Source: Welwitschia mirabilis (Eukaryota; Gnetophyta; Gnetopsida; Welwitschiales). Taken from it: DNA of 53,521 nt. Below, in pieces: positions 45,621 to 53,521 of this stretch (its first letter is position 1; each line of letters opens with the position of its first letter). The notes beneath the pieces are model-generated. The model saw only the letters and a program-made list of their open reading frames with translations, made no database searches and was not told the origin of the DNA. A program made the translations under genes and the position numbers. The stretch is taken from NCBI GenBank assembly GCA_051453625.1, contig JBOZIK010000001.1, forward strand, positions 200,652,654 through 200,706,174, read 5' to 3'.

Positions 45621-45966
45621 TTATATATGAATAAGGCCCATGGGATAAGAGTGGAAAATCAAATTAAAATAACAAAGTAAGAATTATTATGTTACATTAT
45701 GTAATTCATCTTGTACAAAAATAAAAATATAAAAACTTTAATTTATAATTATTTGATCATTTTCATCATAGTTAAAAAGAAGAGGGAATGAAAAAAGGAA
45801 ACCTCAATATAACACTTTCAAAGTGAATTAAGTGGAGAGGCAAATTATTCTTTCCTTTTTCAATTTTTTTTTTTTGTTTCTACATCATCTACACTAAAAT
45901 TAAGGATGTTTAATTTTTCTTAGTATCTAATTGTTGACTAGTAGTATCATATAGTATTTTATGCTA

Positions 45967-46700
45967 TTAGAATAGTGTATGGCCTAGTTGGGTCAATCCT
46001 TCCAATCCATGATTCATATACTTGACCCATTATTTTTAAATTGTAGTAAGCCTTTAATCAAAAAAGAATCTTGTAGCATCCATTTTTTAATATAATTCTT
46101 CTATTTTAGCTACAAAAAATTTGGAATCCTCTAACCACACAACTAGAGTAGGAGTTGAGAAAGAATTTTTAGCATATTTAGACAGACTAAGAGCAAATGT
46201 GGGAGGAGGTGGTAATTCATGTTTAATTATTTATTGTTTATTGGTGCCCCTCTTTTTTTGAGTTTTGAAAGTTACTACAGATGAGGAGATGAATTCTATA
46301 TTATCTAGTAGAGAGATGAACTACCTAATCAATTTGTCAATCAAATAGAAGTATGAAAGAAGTTCTTGTTTTTATTTCTTTATGAATTATAGTATCCTTC
46401 TTTAGATAAAGGATTACACGTGATAGTCTATTCAATGCTCAAGTGCTGCTAAAATTATAAGGACAAAAACCATAAGATGGCTAGCATGATAGGTTGAGAT
46501 AAGGCTAAATTTCCTTAGCTACAGTTTGGTTTCCCTCTGTTACAATGTTGGGTCTAACCCCTTTAGAATCTAGCATTGATGCATAATTAGGAATCAACCC
46601 CCTTTTAAGATATTTTCTTTCTACAGAGGTGCCCACCAAGGAGAGAGAGATTTTTCTTCTTGTTGGCATATCCAATTCATGCACTATGGAATGAACCTAA
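45967..46700 (-). pseudogene. Unrecognised decayed ORF before an LTR
   Basis: A minus-strand coding trail of about 240 codons has only a handful of stops and at least one frameshift (between about 46360 and 46240). Readable pieces are 'HELDMPTRRKISLSLVG', 'LKRGLIPNYASMLDSKG', 'RPNIVTEGNQTVAKEI', then 'HELPPPPTFALSLSKYAK', 'TLVVWLEDSKFFVAKIEEL', 'KMDATRFFFD' and 'MNHGLEGLTQLGHTLF'. I do not recognise the family. On its own strand it lies just upstream of the F-family LTR, the place where some gypsy lineages (Athila, Tat) carry an extra ORF. That assignment is inference. Confidence 0.45.
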
Positions 46701-48629
46701 ATTTTGGCAAGTGTTTTGAAAATAGTTAGTATCAAGAAGTATTTATCATTTTCTTTTATTATCTTAATGTTAAGAAAGAACTCTCTAATTTCTCTATTTA
46801 AAAAAGTTGCCTTTACTAGCCACTATCCATTTTCATCTAGCTACATTTACTTTATCTGTCATAGCACTATTAATTTCAATTAGAATCTAATCAAAATATT
46901 TTTCAATTATAAACTAAGGCTTTTGAATGAAATCCTATCTTATGTCCTCTTTTTTTATTTTCTATATTACCTCAAGAGTCTCATTTGATTATTCATTAGA
47001 AACATAATCAAAATCTAATTCATGGTTAATAGGAGTAGTAGGATCTAAATATTTTCTTAATATTGTGAGGGATATAGAAGAAGAATATGCCACTATAAAA
47101 ATATAAATGTCATGTTAAGTATTTACAAAAATCTGTCTTGAGTACCTATTATAGGAGAGAAAGGATAAAAGTCAAAGGAAAGAGATGATATCCAAGTACT
47201 ATTTTTTTCCCTATTTTATGAAACCAACCATCATAAGAATATTTGTGAGATACAAATTAAAACATTGTATAAAGATGGATAATACTAAATGAAAGAAGTA
47301 AATATGAATTAAGATAATACAAGTTCCTAAAGATATGGATTTATTTTTAGAAGTTGAGGTAAAAATTAATAATGTTCATTTTTGTTACATATCTTGATAG
47401 TTTATCTCTATAAAGTTATTAAATTTAATGATATTTTCTTGGAGTACCTTAAGTCTAATATTTAAACAATAGATATGATGGCTTAAGATAAAGTATCAAA
47501 TAAATATGACTAAATACAAGTTCCAAATCACTAAAGAAAATAAAATTTGGAGAATGGTTTGACATATATCTCTTCCTTAGAAACCATATTCAAGATCTTA
47601 AATAGGTGTATCAGGGAAGTATCATGCATTCATAGGTGTTCATATTTTTGGATTTCACATATCTTATGTTATGTATTTCTTTTAAAGTTCATCAAGATGT
47701 TTGTACTTTTCTTATCGAAATCATATTTCGATAGGTGTTCATCGATGTAATTTTTCTTTTAAAGTTCTCAAGATGTTTGTACTTTTCTTATTGAAATCAT
47801 ATTTCTTGTTAAATTTTCATATCTTCTATTCCTAAATTTCAATGAAAAGTTATCATATTATCCAACCAATCCGCTTATAAGTCCTAATATTTAACTATTA
47901 CATTAGGAATCCTAAAGACTACAGTAAATGAAAATAGTAACTTAGACTATTCTATTTCTATCACTAATGTTATAAAACTCTATGATAAATCAAGTGTAGT
48001 ATCCATATCTTTAACAATAATAACTTGGTTTGATGATGAAACATATAAAATAGATGATTAAGTTATGAAAATGTGATAGGAAATACAAAAGATAATATGT
48101 TTGCACAAGTTTCCTTTATTTAACATCATGATACATGGTGTGGACTATTTCACTAGGATTGACAGAAATGTTATATAATTTTTTCAAAAACTTCATGTAT
48201 TCATTATTGATAAAAATATAAAAAAATTGAGTATGCTTAACATAATGCAAAACTAATATAGATTTGCAAATTTAAGATTTATATAAGCTACAGTAAGTCC
48301 TTTTTCATGCATGGTTTTCAATTAGAAGCATCTTAAGCATGGACATAGTAAAGTGATAAAGGCGAAAAAGGGAAACTAAAAAAAACCTAGAAAGAGTAGA
48401 AATTTTAAAAAATCTAAATAAAATAAACAAGAAAAGAAAAAATTACTTAAATATGTATGGAGAGCATTGGATACTGAGTATAATAATTCTAGAAGGTTGT
48501 CAAGTATTCAAAACCATGATAGGAGTAAAGCTAATACAAATGAATTACAATGTGGAATGAAATGAATAACATAGTTTTATAACAGTTCTTTGATTATCAT
48601 TATTGATAAGCAGTAGTCAAAAGTTAATT
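46701..48629. other. Unassigned AT-rich DNA
   Basis: The unknown ORF may extend towards 46950 on the minus strand ('DPTTPINHELDFDYVSNE'). Beyond that I see no domain block. A short direct duplication (AAAGTTC.TCAAGATGTTTGTA) recurs at about 47684 and 47761. The 67-codon plus frame at 47547-47750 has no motif. Confidence 0.35.
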
Positions 48630-48800
48630 ACTACTTGCATTACTAAGTGATGCTAGGTAGTGATAGTTATTTTTACAACTTAAATCACTAGATGAAAAAC
48701 TAACCATTATTGTGTATATCAGTTCATGACAGATGCAGTTATGGTCCTAGTATAGGATCATCACAACTTATGTCACTAGGCCATGGTGAGTATCAATGGC
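48630..48800 (+). repeat. Possible further subrepeat array
   Basis: Four loosely similar cores (ACTTGCATTACTAAGTGATG, ACTTAAATCACTAGATGA, AGTTATGGTCCTAG, ACTTATGTCACTAGGCCATG) recall the units at 7.1 and 45.3 kb, but spacing is irregular and the flanks do not align. It may be a distant relative or coincidence. Confidence 0.3.
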
Positions 48801-49719
48801 ATAGTAACTTTGAGTAAATTAAGAATTTTATAAAAATCCACATTCATCTATATGAGTTAGTTTGAAGTGTGGATAAAAATATTTTGTTTTAGATAATGTT
48901 ATGAGATGAAAAACTTTCCTACTTAAGATAATTAGCCAAACTAGAGAAAGAACTAACTAGTAATACTACACTAAGTACACCTAATTTTGATGTAGAAACA
49001 GGAAAGAGTAAAGCATTCTTTTTAAGGAATTAACAAAGGTTGATCAACTCCTTAAAGGAACAACCCATGCTACTATAGATAATTTCCACAAATGTATGTC
49101 AAGCTCAAATCATACCACCATCAATTTTATGAGGTTGAATTCATTCATTAAGTTGAAGTTTGAATGAAATAACAGACTAGCTATTTATACTCATGAAAAC
49201 ATTTTGAAGCTATTATATCATATATAGGCATTTTTCCTATAAAAGTAACATGAGGGAAGAGAAGGGGGAGAGGGAGAGAGAGGGGGAGAAGAGGGGAGGG
49301 CGGGAGAGAATAATTTTTAAATAACTTATTTACTTTTTATCCTCTTTTTCTTCTTTTTAATAATAGATTTTTATTTTATAGGTAATCACTTACAGAAATA
49401 GAACTTACTAAAATTAAATTAATGCAAAGTATAAAACCCTGGTGCATAAGATATTATGCCTTAGCAATTCCTCCTTTAACATGGAAAGATACTTCTTTTT
49501 AAGAAAACTAAAGACTATAGTTTATTTATTACCTATAATTTCACTTGTGTTGCTATCTGATCCATACTTTCATATTTCCTTTATTCCCTTTCATCCAGTA
49601 AACATTTCTTGAAACGTTAGGAATTCAAAATCTAACAATATAGATAAAATTAAAAATAAAAAAATTTAAAATATTAGATATCTAATTATTTTATGTAAAA
49701 TTTAGGGTATTACATGATG
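48801..49719. other. Unassigned DNA with a GA tract
   Basis: No coding trail is seen. A purine-only tract of about 60 bases (about 49252-49310, GAGAGGGGGAGAAGAGGGG-like) is the only notable feature. Confidence 0.4.
49252..49310. repeat. Polypurine GA tract
   Basis: A nearly uninterrupted run of G and A with G-rich clusters. It could be a simple repeat or an expanded polypurine tract of an element; no LTR end lies next to it. Confidence 0.85.
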
Positions 49720-49729
49720 TCCATGGAGT

Positions 49730-50600
49730 GTAAGAACTTATATATGGTCACATAGATCACTATGAATAAGCAAAATCTTCTGATTAGCATGACACGTACT
49801 GGTTGAAAAGTGATGTCATGTTGCTTTATACATTATACATGTTTCATATTGAGGAAAATCACATGGAATAGAGGAAATAACCTAAAGTCCATTCTCATGC
49901 ATTACATTCAAATAATGAGGACTAGGATATTCCATGTGATCATGTCATGAAAATGAGGGGGAATATCTTCTTATGAAATATTATAAGCAATTTCATGTTT
50001 ACCAAAACATCCTTAAAAAATAATTAGTTTCCTATCCATATAACATTTTACACAAAGATTCTAATCAATGTAAAAAACATCAATGAAATCCTTTATAATA
50101 AAATTGAATGATATTATCTAATAAGCATGGAAATCAAGACACGATGAGACCTCAAAGAAGGAAAATACAAAATACAAGAGATCATTAAGATAAAAGGATT
50201 ATTAAATGTAATTAAAACATGCTTCAACAAAAAAATAGAGCTCTATCTACCAAAGAAAATTAACAAGGTCATGCTATAAAATTATGAAACTAATCATGCC
50301 TCTAACTTAGATGCTTAGTTGCACTAGTATCAAGAATTTGAGATTCATCATGAGGCACTTATTCACCCATACATAAAAATTCATTTAAAAACTTCATTAG
50401 ATTCATAGCATTTCACATTATTAAAAGAATCAAAATCATCAATGACTACATTTTCTGTAGTAGTATCTTGGATTTTATCCAAAGTTATCTAATAGTAATT
50501 ATTGACATAATCGTATCCTCCACAACATGAGCACTGATATTTGTTCTTCTTTAGAGTAATATTATTCTAATTGTATTTTTTTTCTTTCACTGATATAAAT
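49730..50600 (-). pseudogene. Copia gag end-protease-integrase relic (H)
   Basis: On the minus strand the zinc knuckle reads CSCCGGYDYVNNYY (about 50492-50533), with its His and last Cys both changed to Tyr. The protease site follows as ILDTSATKHL (50281-50340), where Asp-Thr-Gly has become Asp-Thr-Ser. The integrase start is 'DFPQYETCIMYKAT' and 'KILLIHSDLCDHI' (about 49735-49880). The trail ends at about 49730. RT and both LTRs are missing, and gag upstream (50600-51200) is too decayed to read. Confidence 0.65.
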
Positions 50601-52399
50601 GATGATAAGTTGAATATTATTGCTATTTTTAAGGAGATTTATCCTTATTATAATGCTTAATATTAGGAGAAAAGAAGTTGTTTTAAGAATCTTTATTTGA
50701 ATAATATCTATCGTAAGAATGCAATACCTTGAAATTCAACATCAAAAGAAGAGGAGTTGATAAAGTTGAACTATGATTTGGTGGAAATAATATTATTACT
50801 AAGCATATTAAGGGTCATATCTAATATTTTCTTATTATGGCATAGCAACAAAATGTAGCCAAACAAAGATGAATACTCTAAATAACATCTAAGTAACAGA
50901 TGCATACTTGCTTCTGTGGATTGATCTTCGTAATATTTACCTTTCTATTAATCATTTTTATGATTATTTTTTACATCTTACCTTTCTCATAATTTAAGAT
51001 ATGCTTATGATAATATTGATTAGCTCCAAGTCATTATTTAAGTTTAATAGATCCCATAATGTAACAAAGTTGACGTACCTCATCTTACTTTGATCTATCA
51101 ACTTCTAATGCTATGATGAAACAAAGTTTTACATGATTTTATTCGACTTGTTATCTATGGATTTTTAAGTATTCTTTTCATTGTAATTATAAAAACAAAG
51201 AAGTTCTTTCTTAAAAAAAATCATTGTCAATACCGCATGTATGCATGGTAGGTGTGAAAACTTCATGTGAATTCTATCAAGTCTAATCATCATAAAGGAT
51301 AAGGCATATTTGCCTCATAATTCTAGTCACATCACTAGTGTGAAGAAGCCTAATAGGATCTAAAAATTTCCCTTTAAACTAGAAATAACTAAAAGATAAT
51401 AAATAAGAGAGATAAGTCATGAGGTATAGTAAATTTGCAATGGGATCTTACTCACATCCACAACTAAAAATGATCTATCTCTTACATAAAAGAAGTCATT
51501 AAATTGAGATGAAAAAGTAACATGAAAAACTAAAATGTGTATTTGAATTGAAATTGATGTTGATTATGTCCATAGTCCAAGTAATGTATTCAAGTCACAA
51601 TGACACAAAAAGATATTAAAAGGAAATGTAAAGCCATAACAAATAAGTATAATCAGAAAGAGATCTTTCTTACATCCACAGTCTAAGTTACTTATCCAAT
51701 TATAATAGAGTAACAAAATAAGAGATTACAAATAGAAGTCCAAAAGAGAATTAAGATATGAGTTCACATACATTAAAAAAAAAATAATAATTTCACAAAA
51801 GAAATCCTTATGTCAGGGTGGTAATTTTTAATGCAAAAGGCCTAAATTATTAGATGATTAAGTGAAAAGTTATTAGTATTAATTTTTCTTCCAAATTGGG
51901 AGATGATCATGTCCCTTCCAAAGTTGTTACCATTGTCTCTAAAAAGAGTAAAGGGTAAACTATGAATTACATTAGTGGAGCTTCCAAGTCAGTAGCTAAT
52001 TTTAATTACCTTCAATAATATACATCCCCTTAAGAGAGAGCACAATGTAATATTGGTAATATACTTTATTAAATTTTAATTAATTATACTTCTATGTCTT
52101 CTTGGTGATGAAATCCAAGTATATCTTACTATTATGCCTAAATCCAAGTAGATCTTACTACTATGCCTCTAGTTTTCATTCAATACAACCTCAATTACTA
52201 AGGCATGCATTACAATCTAGACCTTATGATGTCTAGGATGCTTTTAGTTAAGAGAAATAAAGCTCTTCATGTAACCCAAACTTTTTTAACTCAATCTTTT
52301 TTTACTCAAGGCTTTTCATGCCTACTGCCAATTAAAGACTAATGCTAGTGAAAAAAGTTTTGCTTGAGTTTGATATAGTTAAGATAAGTGGATCTTTGG
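50601..52399. other. Unassigned AT-rich DNA
   Basis: The left part may be the decayed gag and leader of element H. Nothing else is supported. A short tandem duplication (TAAATCCAAGTAKATCTTACT) is present near 52107-52160. Confidence 0.35.
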
Positions 52400-52902
52400 T
52401 AGAAAAACTTCCATAATTGAAGTGAAACCAAGGGCATTAAAGTATTTTATGTTAATAAAAGTTGATGTTAAATATGAGAAGCATAATCAAAATGCACTTA
52501 AAAAAGATAAGTACTAAAACCATAAGGTAATTAAGTAGTCTACTATCAATAGTTTTGAGTGAACCTACACTTAAAAAATCGTATGAGAAAAGGAATTATT
52601 AGTATGAAATGCTAAAATATTTAATTTTATAATGGTTATTCATTTAGAGAGTTTTTATAATCACTTTCCCATTTTCTTCTCTCACATCCAATTCTTCCTC
52701 CTACATCTTCTCTTTTATCCCACTCTTTCTACTATTTTTTTCATCAATTCCCAAAATTTTCAATGTAGACATTTATAAATACTAGTATGAATAAAATTTA
52801 TTACAAAGATATTTTTCACAATCAATTTTTGTGCTCTGTGAAAGACCATCAATTAACTTTTGGTATCTCTCTACACTAAAGAAGATCATCCAGATCTCTT
52901 TG
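52400..52902 (+). mobile_element. Probable copia LTR at the window end
   Basis: Pyrimidine-rich sequence (52680-52740), then 'AATAAAATTTATTACAAAGA' and 'TTTTTGTGCTCTGTGAAAGA', leads into a primer-site-like sequence at 52904. This is the layout of the 3' half of a copia LTR. The start is not visible and no partner is in the window. Confidence 0.4.
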
Positions 52903-52903
52903 A

Positions 52904-52915
52904 TTAGTATTAGAG
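52904..52915 (+). other. Primer-site-like sequence
   Basis: TTAGTATTAGAG compares with TTGGTATCAGAG of the copia tRNA-iMet site; both differences are transitions. It suggests that an element continues to the right of the window. Confidence 0.4.
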
Positions 52916-53521
52916 GTAGATAAGGTGTTGCCTAACTGCCAACCATAGATAGATCCTGCTTTTCTAACTTGTTAATTAAATTTTTTCCTATAATTAGAAT
53001 ACAAGAATATACTTTTACTTCTATGATATAAAAATTCATTTTTACTTCTACAATACAGGAATCCATTTCTTCTTCTACAAATACTTGAAATAATGTAGAT
53101 GTTACCTTCATTATATAATCCATAAAGTAAAGATGTAAGTTTTTCTGGCAGAGGTAATGAGGTAGATCTAGTAGGAGCTTAGGGATGTGCAAGGGTAAGT
53201 GAGACATTGTAGATGCAAGAAGCCTCATATGCAGAGGTGACTGACAATCCGCCCTATACCAGGAAGTGTGCATGAAGTTGTGTTATCTTAGAAGCTTTAC
53301 CACAGCCAATGACATTCCTCTCATGGAGTTACAGATGTGGAAATAACTTCATCTACATAAGAATTAAATCTTTGATTAGAGTAATATTTATCTTACCATA
53401 ATAGGAAGAGGATCAAAACACAGTAACTTAGTTTTAGTTTTATCTACCTGTTCACGTTTAATTTCTAGTGTGAAGTCCAGATTAAGATCGAGAGCTCGAG
53501 GCTTTCTTAATACTATATTAA
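52916..53521. other. Possible leader of the last element
   Basis: No domain is recognisable. It contains the three-unit 27-bp repeat at 52996-53076. The 113-codon minus frame across it (52932-53273) owes part of its openness to that repeat and shows no motif. Confidence 0.35.
52996..53076. repeat. 27-bp tandem repeat, three units
   Basis: Three imperfect 27-base units end in TTTTACTTCT or TTCTTCTTCT (52996-53022, 53023-53049, 53050-53076). On the minus strand they would encode 9-residue repeats of the type EVKMNFYII. Confidence 0.85.

Noticed and set aside
52932-53273. 113-codon minus-strand frame
   Set aside because: It has no motif, partly repeats a 27-bp unit, and lies where an element leader on the other strand is expected.

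Overview
The window is nuclear DNA of a seed plant with a large, repeat-rich genome. A gymnosperm-like genome is my inference from the heavy decay, the nesting and the AT-rich background; nothing visible fixes the species. I found no intact protein-coding gene. Nearly everything recognisable is broken LTR retrotransposon, with frameshifts, Trp-to-stop and Gln-to-stop changes, and scaffold gaps (N runs at 3295-3394, 4949-4958, 12171-12267, 12799-13613, 19375-19384, 21056-21155, 21927-22859 and 27869-27968).

Left flank (1-6840): mostly unassigned AT-rich DNA with one LTR-like fragment near 3.2 kb, a 45-bp tandem duplication and one exon-like reading frame at 5051. From 6.84 kb a Ty3/gypsy element on the plus strand (called F) begins: an LTR with about 64-bp subrepeats, gag, and a protease that breaks off at 10268.

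Centre (10269-39506): a Ty1/copia element of Sirevirus type (called A) sits inside the F protease. Its long LTRs lie at 10269 and 38088, and the F protease frame resumes just after 39510. A reads, in order, LTR, tRNA-iMet primer site, gag, protease, integrase, RT, RNase H, an extra third ORF and LTR. It was invaded at least twice. (1) Between integrase and RT lies a minus-strand, gag-only non-autonomous copia element (called C; LTRs 15586-15821 and 23338-23625, perfect TAAAC target duplication). C contains a relic of a related element (D), CpG-rich gene-like sequence and a tRNA-derived SINE-like unit. (2) A minus-strand Ty3/gypsy element (called E, 28.3 to about 36.4 kb) separates two copies of the third ORF and 3' region of A, so a simple single insertion does not explain this part.

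Right flank (39.5-53.5 kb): the remaining F fragment, a plus-strand copia fragment with LTR, primer site, gag, protease and integrase (G, 40.1-43.5 kb), a minus-strand LTR homologous to the F LTR (44.57-45.62 kb) preceded by an unrecognised decayed ORF, a minus-strand copia fragment (H, about 49.7-50.6 kb), and a plus-strand copia-like LTR plus primer site at the end. The genes do not act together as a pathway; the window records successive transposon insertions and their decay. The items most worth following up are the gene-like CpG-rich segments inside the gag-only element, the decayed palindrome arrays of element A, the third ORF and its duplication, the unknown ORF near 46 kb, and a spurious assembly gap at 12.8-13.6 kb.
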